Part shown: positions 31,358-42,106 of the stretch, piece after piece
How positions within the stretch are numbered: position 1 is the first letter of the stretch
Layout of the letters: every line of letters begins with the position of its first letter
Assembly: GCA_963576725.1 (NCBI GenBank)
Contig: OY755241.1
Location: 54,188,484 to 54,252,483, forward strand
Reading direction: 5' to 3'
DNA: 64,000 nucleotides
DNA from: Azorinus chamasolen
Taxonomy: Eukaryota; Mollusca; Bivalvia; Cardiida; Solecurtidae
Made by a program: the position numbers and the translations under genes
The notes under the pieces: model-generated
Seen by the model: the letters and a program-made list of their open reading frames with translations, nothing else
What the model was told of the DNA's origin: nothing
The model's database searches: none

Positions 31358-33065
31358 ACCCCCCTTTTGAAAAAAAGGGGGTATATTGCTTTGCACATGT
31401 CGGTCGGTCGGTCTGTCGGTCGGTCGGTCGGTCGGTCGGTCGGTCGGTAGATCGATGGTTTCCGAACGATAACTAATAAACGGCTTGGCCTAGAATCTTC
31501 AAACTTGCTGTGGTGGTTGGTCATGACAAGTAGATGACCCCTATTGTTTTTGAGGTCACTAGGTCAAAGGTCAAGGTCACCATGACCTAAAATGGTGAAA
31601 TAGTTTCCGATCAATAACTGCTCAAGGGTTTGGCTTGGGATCTTCAAACTTGCTGCGGTGGTTGGTCATGACCACTAGATGACCCCTATTGATTTTGAGG
31701 TCACTAGGTCAAAGGTCAAGGTCACCATGACCTTAAATGGTTAAATGGTTTCCGATCAATAACTGCTCAAGCGTTTAGCTTAGAATCTTCAAACTTGCTG
31801 TGGTAGTTGGTCATGACCACTGGATGACCCCTATTGATTTTGAGGTCACTAGGTCAAAGGTCAAGGTCACCATGACCTTAACTGGTAAAATGGTTTCTGA
31901 TCAATAACTGCTCAAGGGTTTGGCTTAGGATCTTCAAATTTGCTAAGGTGGTTGGTCATGACAACTAGATGAGTCCTATTGTTTTTTAGGTCACTAGGTC
32001 AAAGGTCAAGGTCACCATGACCTTAAAGGGTGAAATGGTTTGCGATCAATAACTGCTCAAAGGGTTTGGCCTAGGATCTTAAAATTTGCTGTGGTGGTTG
32101 GTAATGACCACTAGATGACCCCTATTGTTTTTTAGGTCACTAGGTCAAAGGTCAAGGTCACCATGCTCTTAACTGGTCAAATGGTTTCCGATCAATAACT
32201 GCTCAAGGGTTTGGCTTAGAATCTTCAAACTTGCTGCGGTAGTTGGTCATGACAATGAGATGACCCCTATTGTGTTTGAGGTCACTAGGTCAAAGGTCAA
32301 GGTCACCATGACCTTAACTGGTAAAATGGTTTCTGATCAATAACTGCTCAAGGGTTTGGCTTAGGATCTTCAAATTTGCTTAGGTGGTTGGTCATGACAA
32401 CTTGATGAGCCATATTGTTTTTTAGGTCGCTAGGTCAAAGGTCAAGGTCACCATGACCTTAACTGGTGAAATGGTTTGCGATCAATAACTACTCAAGGGT
32501 TTGGCTTAGGATCTTCAAACTTGCTGTGGTGGTTGGTCATGACCAGTAGATAACCCCTATCATTTTTGAGGTCACTAGGTCAAAGGTCAAGGTCACCATG
32601 ACCTTAACTGGTGAAATGGTTTGCAATCAATGACTGCTCAAGGGTTTGGCTTAGGATCTTCAAACTTGCTGTTGTGGTTGGTCATGACAATTAGATGACC
32701 CCTATTGATTTTGAGGTCACTAGGTCAAAGATCAAGGTCATTGTGACCTTAACTGATGAAATGGTTTCCAATTAATAACTGCTCAATGGTTTGGTTCGGG
32801 ATCTTCAAACTTGCTGTGGTAATTTGGTCGTGACCACTAGATGACCCCTATAGTTGTTGAGGTCACTAGGTCAAAGGTCAAGGTCATCATAACCTTAATA
32901 TGTGAAATGTTTTCAGATCAATAAATGATCAGTGGTTTGGCTTAGGATCTTCAAAGTTGCTGTGGTGATTAGTCATGACCGCTAGATGACCTCTATAGTT
33001 GAGGTCACTAGATCAAAGGTCAGGGGGTCGGGGGGGGGGTATACATGTTTTACGAACATCTCTTG
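31358..33065 (+). mobile_element. Tandem array of ~146-bp units carrying AGGTCA clusters
   Basis: Begins ATACCCCCCTTTTGAAAAAA-AGGGGGTAT (a stem-loop), then a (GTCG)n tract, then about eleven units each with TTTCCGATCAATAACTGC, ATCTTCAAACTTGCTG, GGTTGGTCATGACCAC and an AGGTCA-rich block. It ends GGGGGTATACATG-TTTTACGAACATCTCTTGT. In most units AGGTCACTAGGTCAAAGGTC is followed by AAGGTCACCATGACCT. It separates two coding-like blocks. A shorter relative is at 59392-59995. Confidence 0.8.
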
Positions 33066-33079
33066 TTATTTAATATTTA

Positions 33080-33442
33080 CGGATGTTAAGCCTTGTAAAA
33101 GAAGGTAATCATGGTTAGCAGATTTATATAGTGTTGAGCCACAGTCGCCTCCCTTCTCAAAGGTGAACCCACACCATTTGAGATTATTATCTGCGATCAT
33201 TTGCCGAAAAATTGGGAAACTTTCAAAATAAAGCATTATAAAAATATAGAATAGAATCTATCTATGAAAAATACAAAACAATCCCAAATATTGTATTTAT
33301 TTTTTAGGTGACTCCTGCCTTTCCCAACCTTCAAATAAAACCTATTTTTAACATTGTTAGTCTTAATAATCTTATCAATATTAGCAATATCCTGGAATTG
33401 CCCTCTCACCCGAGGGAATCTAAATGCCTTTGACGCTGCCAC
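33080..33442 (-). pseudogene. Coding-like fragments, unidentified
   Basis: Two stretches read as protein on the minus strand. 33442-33270 contains AASKAFRFPRVRGQFQDIAN and RFYLKVGKGRSHL. 33210-33083 contains FRQMIADNNLKWCGFTFEKG and CGSTLYKSANHDYLLLQ, ending in TAA. They are in different frames and not recognised. Only the 31358-33065 insertion separates them from the HIRAN-like fragment, so all may derive from one gene. Confidence 0.35.
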
Positions 33443-33451
33443 TACAAGTAT

Positions 33452-33703
33452 TTAACCCTTTACTCCATAAATACACCTTTCTGGGCCTCTGCATAGTAGA
33501 CCCAGATCAGACAGCTCCTATGGAAGCCACCTGATCAGGGTCTGCTCAGTTTGCTTATTATATAATATAGGTATGACTACAGTTTCTGCCATAACTAAAA
33601 TTTCCTGTGTCCAACTGTCCATGTGCTATTATAACACATTAATTTAATTTATATTCATGACATCACTATTTTTTACACAAATATTCATGGAGGAAAGGGT
33701 TAA
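33452..33703 (+). mobile_element. Family A/B-like TTAA MITE
   Basis: TTAA at 33452-33455 and 33700-33703, ends CCCTTTACTCC / GGAGGAAAGGG. The left subterminal block (CCATAAATACACCTTTC) is family B-like, while the palindrome (GACAGCTCCTATGGAAGC) and right half are family A-like, so it looks like a hybrid. Confidence 0.68.
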
Positions 33704-33839
33704 GTATACACTCAATCCCAGCTGTTGTGGAATAGCTGTGGGGGATATTTCAGGATATTGCATATTTTGGCTGAGCAATCTGGTGAAGAACTTGGTAATG
33801 GAGATATATTCAGATCAGTTGTATCAAAATAAATTGTGA

Positions 33840-34310
33840 ATTATTTTGATTGTGCCTCTGGGGTCTTCCTCCAGCTGTAATTAGCCTGACGTCGCAATGT
33901 GACTGAAGTAATATTAAAGCGACGTAAAGCCTAAAACAACCAACCAACCATTTTGATTGTACTGTACATGGGATGACGTTATGTCAGTCTCATGTAGTTG
34001 CTCATTGTAACCCGACACACCCAAACACCCCCCCCCCCCCCACACACACACCCCCCACCCCACCCCACCCCAACACACACACAAGCAAGCATACATTGCT
34101 CACACGCACATGCACAGGTGGGAGGCATATAGCCTTGCTCTAGTCCACACGTATGTACATCCATCCATTCGTCTGTCTGAACCAGAGAAACTCTATCGAT
34201 CATAAGAGTAGTAGCATTGTGCTCGGGTTTCTCTGTATCCACTCCCCACTCTCTTGAGCATAAAAAAACAGACGTTAATCAACATAAACAACCAACCATC
34301 CGTCTGTCCG
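33840..34310 (+). repeat. Retroposon tails and C/CA-rich low-complexity tract
   Basis: 33840-33955 ends in AAGCGACGTAAAGCC-TAAAACAACCAACCAACC, a SINE-like tail. 34027-34085 is a run of C followed by CACA and CCCCA words. 34180-34300 has GAACCAGAGAAACTCT...CAACATAAACAACCAACC, related to 63190-63400. Confidence 0.5.
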
Positions 34311-34574
34311 AACATCCTGCAAATCTTGTCCAGCTCCTCTTACACCAATGAAAAGATTTACTTTAAACTTTCACTGATTAACAACCTTGATGTGTAGATG
34401 TACATCAAGAAGGGAATTTATGCTCTGGACTGTTTTTACCAGAGTTATGGGTCTTTGAAATCTTCTTCACTTTTTACACCTCATACACCAATGGGAGGAT
34501 TTACTCCAAACTTCAACAGATAGAACAACCTTGATGTGAAGATGTATGTAAAGAAGAGAATTTTTAAGCCAACC

Positions 34575-36120
34575 ATTTTTATACGCCTGTCTTCAGACGG
34601 GACCTATTATATGAAACCCTGCAGCGGGCAGGAGTCTCGATTCATTTCCGGATGATTACTTTAGTTCTGTATGTCCAATCTTTATGAAACTTCAAATATG
34701 CATTGATATCATTGAGCGCAAGAACCGTATTGAATATACGCTTTACCAGACCAAGGTTAAGGTCACTTTTCTTAAAAATAGATTGTTTTTCAGTAGAATT
34801 TTTTCGTTTCCGTTATAACTTTAGTTCTGTATGCCCGATCTTCATGAAACTCCACATATGCATTGATATCAGGGGGACAGGAACCTTATTGAATATAGGC
34901 TTTACCTGACCAAGGTCTAGGTCAAGGTCATTTTTTTTCTAAAAATAGATTCTTTTTTTGTAGAATTTTCCCATGTCCTATCAATAACTTTAGGTCAGTG
35001 TGTCAGATCTTCATGAAACTTCACATGTGCATTGATATCAATGAGGGCAGGAGCCCTATTTAATATGGACTTTGCCCAACAAAGGCCAGGGTCACTTTTC
35101 CTAAAAATAGATTGTTTTTCAGAAGAATTTTTCCATTTCCAAATGACAACTTTAGTTCTGTATGACCTATCTTCATGAAACTCCACATGTGCATTGATAT
35201 CAGTGAGGGCAGGAACCCTATAGAAAATGGGATTTACCAGACAGAGGTCTAGGTCATTTTTTATGCCCCCATTGACGATAGTCAGGGGGCGTATTGTTTG
35301 TCCGTTTGTCTATTTGTTTGTCAGCAACTTTAACATTGGCCATAACTTTTGAGCCAGTACAGATAGACTTGATACTTGGCATGCATATGTATCTCATAAA
35401 GCCGCACATTTTGAGGTGTGATATGTCAAGGTCAAGGTCATCGTTCAAGGTCAGAGGTCAAATATATGGGTCGAATCCCCAATTTTAACATTGGCCATCA
35501 CTTTTGGACCAGTAGAGATAGAGACTTGATATTTGGCATGCTTGTGTATCTCATGAGCCTGCACATTTTGAGGGGTGACATGTCAAGGTCAAGGTCATCC
35601 TTCAGGGTCAAAGGTCAAATTGTCTGTTTCTTTGTAACTTTTACGCAACCTTAACATTGGTCTTAACTTTTGAGCCAGTACAGATAGAGACTTGACAAAG
35701 AAGATGTCATGTCTAACTCGCTGGTCCATGGGTCAAAGGTCAAGGTCATCCTTCAGCGTCAAAGGTCGAGGGCATAAGTGTTTCACAAACACACTTGTTC
35801 AGTATAATTTTTCCCTTTCCGGACGATTACTTTAGTTCTGTATGTCTAATCTTCATGAAACTTCAAGTGTGCATTGATATCAAAGAGGACAGGAACCGTA
35901 TATGGACTTTGCTCAACCATGGTGAATGTCACTTTTCCTAACAATAGATTTTTTTTCAGTAGATTTCTTCCTTTTTCAGACGATATCTTAAGTTCCACTT
36001 GTGCATTGATATCAGTGAGGGCAGGGACCCTATTGGATACGGGCTTTACCAGACAAAGGTCAAGGTAATTTTACCTATAAATAGATTTTCAGTAGAATTT
36101 TTATGGCGTTCGCAACGCCA
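34575..36120 (+). mobile_element. Tandem-array element with nested array element
   Basis: Begins TTTTATACGCCTGTCTTCAG. Units carry GATAACTTTAGTTCTGTATG, then CTTCATGAAACT and TGTGCATTGATATCA, with TCCTAAAAATAGATTG-TTTTTCAG. It is interrupted at about 35258 by a second element and resumes at about 35802. It ends near the hairpin TATGGCGTTCGCAACGCCATA (36101-36122), whose halves pair. Confidence 0.7.
35258..35801 (+). mobile_element. Nested AGGTCA-type array element
   Basis: Starts TTTTTATGCCCCCATTGACG, has a short GTTTGTC tract, then units with ACATTGGCCATAACTTTTG and GACATGTCAAGGTCAAGGTC. It ends GGGCATAAGTGTTTCACAAA-CACACTTGTT. Same family as 26677-27067 and 45230-46490. Confidence 0.75.
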
Positions 36121-36122
36121 TA

Positions 36123-37340
36123 TACTAGTCGGTCTCTTTACGGCAACGAGTTCACTTGTCTAGTGAACATGCGCAAGACAAAATAGTTTTCTTCAAGTCT
36201 GTAAAATGTTCATGTATTTGTTTACTCTTCATGTATTTAATAATAATTCGCTGTGTGAGATAATTACTACTAATCTACACAAAGATAAACTTTTTAAAAG
36301 TCTTGAATTTTAATAAACTCAAAGTACGTCGATGCTCCAGAGTGGGCCCTGTACTTTAATCGGAAGAAGAATAAGAAGACGCGAACGAATATTTTTACCG
36401 TAGTTTTCGCAACACCTTGGCGTTCTAAAGCAGAAGGAATATAGTCGAGGTTTCCGATTGCATTTTTATACACATTCATAACTGATTAGCATATAGACCT
36501 ACATCTTCAGCCAATCAAACTGCCTTTTGCATCGTTTTCGGTCATTTCCGTTTGACCCGTACTCAAAAAATAAATCAACCAATGAAATTCGGAATTCCCA
36601 TATACACATTTATCACGCATCGAACAGCGTGTTTTGACTATGGCACCCAACCTCAACACAAGTTTAAATCTTACAAGAAGTAAAACCGTAAAAACACGGG
36701 GTTCTATCGGCTTATCAAAGTAAGTATTATCCATAGAAGGTTTTCAACACATATTCAATCAAATTATATTCCAGTGTCAATAACAACTGTGAAAATAAGA
36801 GTCTCTTCTATGTATCGTGTAACCGCCGAGTCGCCGACAAGTTGTCGTTTGCTCAAGACTTTTGTGTCGTGTAAAAGCGAAAGTGGGTAGCAATTTGTTG
36901 AAATGTCTTTCCCAGCTTACAACTCTACTTCTGACTGTAGTTCTGAATTTGAGTTTCATCAGGTTCCAAACAACTACCGTAATTGTATGTACATGTATGG
37001 ATCTACTTAGTAATTAAAAATAAAAACAGTCTACCAGCAGACTACATTAATTCAAAATAAACGAGTGCTGAACATGGAAAAATAAATGTTAAGTGTAAGA
37101 ATTAGTTTAACAAAAAATGTAGGATTATAGGTAGCCTTTGTATCATTTTGATGTTGTGCTTCAGTTTTTTGCATCAGTTTTGGACATGAAAGCATTAATT
37201 GACCCCATACTTCATGAATATTCATATAAGAAATAATGACATCATGAATATAATTAAGATATTCTTTTGCCATAGTAGAAACTATATATAAACAGCAGAT
37301 CATTAGATGGCTCCTTTTGTTTCAGTCTGTCATATTTTTA
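36123..37340. other. Low-copy island, possible promoter/first-exon region
   Basis: The longest stretch of the 34-42 kb interval without recognisable arrays. It holds a candidate first exon on the plus strand (36645-36717) and a second start-like ATG at 36903 whose reading (SFPAYNSTSDCSSEFEFHQ) stays open for 36 codons. From 37000 to 37340 the sequence is AT-rich with a family A-like tail fragment. Confidence 0.4.
36645..36717 (+). CDS. Candidate first coding exon, unidentified gene
   Basis: GACTATGGCACCCAACC gives a start in fair context. The frame (APNLNTSLNLTRSKTVKTRG, then SIGLSK) runs into AAA followed by GTAAGTATT, a strong splice donor. The reading is basic and Ser/Thr-rich. No downstream exon was found in the window, so the gene would continue across the arrays or beyond. 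Chance cannot be excluded. Confidence 0.33.
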
Positions 37341-37660
37341 TGCCCCCAATCAAGGGGGGGGGGGGGGGCTGACTTTGTTGGTTTGTTGGCTTGGCTCAAA
37401 CTTTAATGTTGGCAATAACTTTGTAGCCATTGCACATACATACTTCAAACCTGGCATGTCTATGCAACTTACAGAGGCGAACAGTTTTATTTTATTTATT
37501 TATTTATTTATTTATATTTTTTTTTGGGGGGGGGGGGGGGGGGGGGGGGCTTATTAAAATCAAGGTTATATTACAGTTAAATGTCACATTACGGGTCTAT
37601 ATTTGTCACAATCAGGGGCATAGTGTTTCACAAAATGTGTTGTTATTAATACTGCTATCA
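37341..37660 (+). mobile_element. Short array-type element with G runs
   Basis: TTTATGCCCCCAATCAAGG followed by a 15-nt G run, CATTGCACATACATACTTC, a (TTTA)n tract, then a T run and a 24-nt G run (37526-37549). It ends GGGGCATAGTGTTTCACAAA, the terminal block shared with other array elements. Confidence 0.6.
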
Positions 37661-37739
37661 ATTCCAAGACGTTATTGTTATTAACGTGTAAATCAACTTC
37701 CCCCCTTACACAAAACATCCATATCAAACCCGAATGCCA

Positions 37740-38515
37740 TTATGGCCATTCAGGCCTTTGATTCCGTTTCCAGTCAATAACTTTAGTTCTGTATGCTCAA
37801 TCTTCATGATACTCCTCATGTGCATTGATATCAGCGAGAGCAGGAAGCCTTTGGAATATGGAATTTGCCTGACCACGGTCAAGGTCATTTTATTTCTAAA
37901 GATAGATTGTTTTTCTGTGGAATTTTCCCGTTTTTGGATGATAACTAATTCTGTATGTCTGATCGTCATGCAACTTAAAATGTGCATTGATATAAATGAG
38001 GTCAGGAACCCTATTGAATATGGGCTTTGCCCAACCATGGTCAGGGTCACTTTTCCTAAAAATAGATTGCTTTTCATCATAATTTTTCCGTTTCCGGATG
38101 ATAACTTTAGTTCTGTATGGCTAATCTGGCAGAAACCCTATTGAATATTGGCTTTGTCCGACCAAGGTCATGGTCTTTTTTTTCTAAAAACAATTTGTCT
38201 TTTCTGTAGATAACTTTAATTCTGTATGTCCAATCTTCATGAAACTCCACATGTGCATTGATATTGATGAGGGCAGGATTTTTATTGAATATGGGCTTTG
38301 TTTGAACAAGGTCACTTTTCCTATAAATAGATTGTTATTCGGTAGAATTTTTCCATTTCCGGGCGATAACTTTAGTTCTGTATATCCAATCTTCATGAAA
38401 CTACATGTGCATTGATATTGATGTGGGCAGGAACACTATTGTAGGGTTTGTCAAACCAAGGTCAAGGTCACTTTTCCTAAAAAAATAGATCATTTTTCCT
38501 TAATATTGTTTTCCT
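37740..38515 (+). repeat. Tandem array, same family as 34575-36120
   Basis: About five units with GATAACTTTAGTTCTGTATG, then AATCTTCATGAAACTCC and TGTGCATTGATAT. Open frames on both strands are produced by the repeat. Confidence 0.65.
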
Positions 38516-38689
38516 TTAGGGACACAGTTTCCGTGAACTATTGCCACCTGATATGGAGTAATGGCCTTTTAACTAAAGACATTTGACAGGCATATTTTGT
38601 GACATTTTGACACTCTTGTTATCAGAGTTATGGGACTTTGAAATATTTAGAGACAATATTCCTAGGGGGCATGTGTCCTATGGACACAA

Positions 38690-41600
38690 TATTTATACGC
38701 CCACCTAATAAAGGTGGTCGTATATTGTCGTGGCCCTCCCTGTCCGTCCGTTCGTTTTTTCGTTCATAAGTTCGTTCGTTCGTCCGTCAACATTTTGTTT
38801 GTCTGCTGTTTTCTGGGAAAACTATTTGACAGATGTTAATGAAACTTCACACAAATGTTTAATGCATCAAGATCTGAAGCTGAGTTGATTCTGAGGTACA
38901 TTTGATTTTTCATTTCAGAGTTATAGCCCTTGTCCTAAAAAATATGCAAATAGTCTGTCCGCTGTTTTCTGGGAAAACTATTTAAGAGATATTAATGAAA
39001 CTTCACACAAATGTTTAATGCATCAAGATCTGAAGCTGAGTTGATTCTGAGGTTCATTTGATTTGTCGTTTCGGAGTTATGACCCTTTTACTTAAAAAAT
39101 AGTGCAAATACATGCAAATAGTTTGTCCGCTGTTTTCTGGGAAAACTATTTGACAGATATGTATGAAACTTCACACAAATGTTTAATGCATCGAGATCTG
39201 AAGCTGAGTTGATTTTGAGGTTCATTTGATTTTTCATTTCAGAGTTATGGCCCTTGTCCTTAAAAAATATGCAAATAGCTTGTCCGCTGTTTTCTGGAAA
39301 AACTATTTGAGAGACATTAATGAAACTTCACACAAATGTTTAATGCATCAAGATCTGAAGCTGAGTCAATTCTAAGGTTCATTTGATTTGTTGTTTCGGA
39401 GTTATGGCCCTTGTATTTAAAAAATAATGCAAATAGTTTGTCTGCCGTTTTCTGAGAAAACTATTTGAGAGATATCAATGAAACTTCACACAAATGTTTA
39501 ATGCATCAAGATTTGAAACTGAATTGATTCTGAGGATCATTTGATTTTTCTTTTCAGAGTTATGGCCCTTGTCCTTAAAAAATAATGCAAATACATGCAA
39601 ATAGTTTGTCCGCTGTTTTCTGGGAAAACTATTTAAGAGATATTAATGAAACTTAACAGAAATGTTTAATGCATCAAGATCTGAAACTGAATTGATTCTG
39701 AGGATCATTTGATTTTTCTTTTCAGAGTTATGGCCCTTGTCCTTAAAAAATAATGCAAATACATGCAAATAGTGTGTCCGCTGTTTTCTGGGAAAACTAT
39801 TTGAGAGATATTAATGAAACTTCACAAAAATGTTTAATGCATCAAGATCTGAAACTGAATTGATTCTGAGGATCATTTGATTTGTCATTTCAGAGTTATG
39901 GCCCTTGTCCTTAAAAAATAATGCAAATACATGCAAATAGTTTGTCCCCTGTTTTTTCTGGAAAAACTATTTGAGAGATATTAATAAACTTCACAAAAAT
40001 GTTTAATGCATCAAGATCTGATGCTGAGTCGATTTTAAGGTTTATTTGATTTGTCGTTTCGGAGTTATGGCCCTTTTACTTAAAAAATAATGCAAATATA
40101 TGCATATAGTTTGTCCGCTGTTTTCTGGCAAAACTGTTTGACAGATATTAATGAAACTTCATACACCTGTTTAATGCATCAAGACCTGAGGCTAAGTCGA
40201 TTCTGAGGATCATTTGATTTGTTGTTTCGGAGTTCTGGCCCTTGCACTTAAAAAAAAAAAAGGCAAATCTATGCAAATATGAGGATGGCCATAACTTTTT
40301 CATTTGAAATGATATTTACTTCAATTTTTAGCTCACCTGAGCAAAGCTCAGGGTGAGCTTTTGGGAGACTTGAATGTCCGTCGTCCGTCGTGTGGTGTGC
40401 GTCGTGTGTGTTCAACCATTTGCTTGTGAACACTCTAGTGGTCACAATTGTAGTCTAATCTTCATTAAACTTGGTCAGAATGAATGTCTTGATAAAATCT
40501 CGGACGAGTTTGAAAGTGGGTCAAGTTGGGTTAAAAATTAGGTCTCTAGGTCAAATAGTAGGAAAACCTTGTGAACCCTCTTCAGGTCACATTTTTAGCC
40601 TAATCTTCATTAAACTTGGTCAGAATGATTGTCTTGATAAAATCTCGGAGGAGTTTGAAAAATGGGTTATGTGGGGTAAACAACTAGGTCAAACAGTCAG
40701 AATACATGTCTTGATAAAACCTCAGACAAGTTAGAAAGTTGGTCAAGTGGGGTTAAAAACTAGGTCATTAGGTCAAACAGTAGAAAAACCTTGTGAACAC
40801 TCTAGTGGTCACAATTTTAGTCCAATCTTCATGAAACTTGGTCAGAATGAATGTCTTGATAAAATCTTGGACGAGTTGGAAAGTGGGTCAAGTGGGATTA
40901 AAAACTAGGTCACTAGGTCAAACAGAAAAACCTTGTGAACACTCTAGTGGTCACATTTTTTGTCCAATCTTCATGAAACTTAACCATAATGATTGGCTTG
41001 ATAAAATTTTAAACAGGTTTGAAAGTGGGTTATGTGGGGTTAAAAACTAGGTCACTAGGTCAAATAGTAGTAAAACCTTGTGAACACTCTAGAGGTCACA
41101 TTTATAGCCAAATCTTCATGAACATTGGCCAGAATGATTGTCCTAATAAAATCTTGGACATGTTTGAACGTGGGTTATGTGAGGTCAAAAAGTAGGTCAC
41201 TGGGTCATATCTTAGAAAAAGTTTTGTTTACACTCCAGTGGCCACATTTTTAGCCCAGTCTTCCTCAAACTTGCTCAGAGTGTTTGTCTTGGTGATACCA
41301 AGGTTGAGTGTGATCATGGGTTGGGTGGGAATAAAAAGTAGGTCTCTAGGTCAAATCTTAGAAAAATTACTCTAGAGGGCACATTTTAAGCCCAATCTTG
41401 ATAAAATCAATATACTAAATCTTTGAAAATCTTGTTCTGCAGAACTACTGCTCATGATCCACTATCAACATTGTTCAAATATTGTCCCTAAGGTCAATAT
41501 TGGCCCTACCCATGGGATACCCAGCAAAAATCTTAAATCTATGGTAATCAGGTGAGCGATTAAGGGCCATCTTGGCCCTCTTGGTTATTTAATAAGATAT

Positions 41601-41755
41601 TCACTTCATTTTTTAAAAAAATAGTATCACTTTAATATGGAAATCAAGATCTGAAGCACAGATTAGAAAATGTCAACACTTATAAGGCATGTTGAATCAG
41701 AGAAAGTTTGCAAGTGGGCGTATTATGTACCGTATGCGAAACTCTTGTTTAGTTT
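38690..41755 (+). mobile_element. Tandem-array element (~150-bp units) with nested element
   Basis: Starts with the stem-loop TATACGCCCACC-TAATAAA-GGTGGTCGTATA, then (GTCC/GTTC) words, then about nine units with GTCCGCTGTTTTCTGGGAAA, CTTCACACAAATGTTTAATG and CGGAGTTATGGCCCTTG. It is interrupted at 40330-41585 and resumes to end GGGCGTATTATG-TACCGTATGCGAAACTCTTG. Confidence 0.72.
40330..41585 (+). mobile_element. GCTCACCTGAGC-type array element, nested
   Basis: Begins TTTAGCTCACCTGAGCAAAG-CTCAGGGTGAGC, a stem-loop, followed by GTCCGTCGTCCG. Units carry GTGAACACTCTAGTGGTCAC, AATCTTCATGAAACTTGGTC and AACTAGGTCACTAGGTCAAA. It ends GGTGAGCGATTAAGGGCC-ATCTTGGCCCTCTTG, a second stem. Relatives start at 47563, 58658 and 59392. 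Confidence 0.75.
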
Positions 41756-41764
41756 TTTATGCTC

Positions 41765-41870
41765 CCAAATGGAGGCTTATACACTGACCCAAAATGAAAA
41801 CTTTACGTAGAATTCAAAAGTAAATACACTGACCCAAAATGAAAACTTTACATAGAATTCAAAAGTATAT
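41765..41870 (+). repeat. ~53-bp direct repeat, possible Tc1 end
   Basis: ACACTGACCCAAAATGAAAA plus CTTTACGTAGAATTCAAAAG occurs twice in tandem. Its place about 240 bp beyond the 3' end of the Tc1-like relic suggests a duplicated terminal repeat, but the partner on the other side was not found. Confidence 0.4.
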
Positions 41871-42106
41871 ATTTTATTAATAAATTTATATTTTTTGTAA
41901 TCCAGCTTCGATGCCATATTGATGTCTCTGTGTAATTTATTGGATGAAAATTAGATATTGCATATTTTTAAATGAATTATTCAGTTGAGAGGGGTTGTAA
42001 TGAAAATTTCTTAAAAATTAAAATGATCACACAGCATTTATGTTGGAAACAAGAAATTTCTGACTGCATACTTAAAGTGATGTTATAAAAATCATCAGTA
42101 ACCTGT

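Noticed and set aside
33914..34242. Gly/Cys-rich minus-strand frames
   Set aside because: Produced by the C-rich and CACA low-complexity tract; no recognisable protein pattern.
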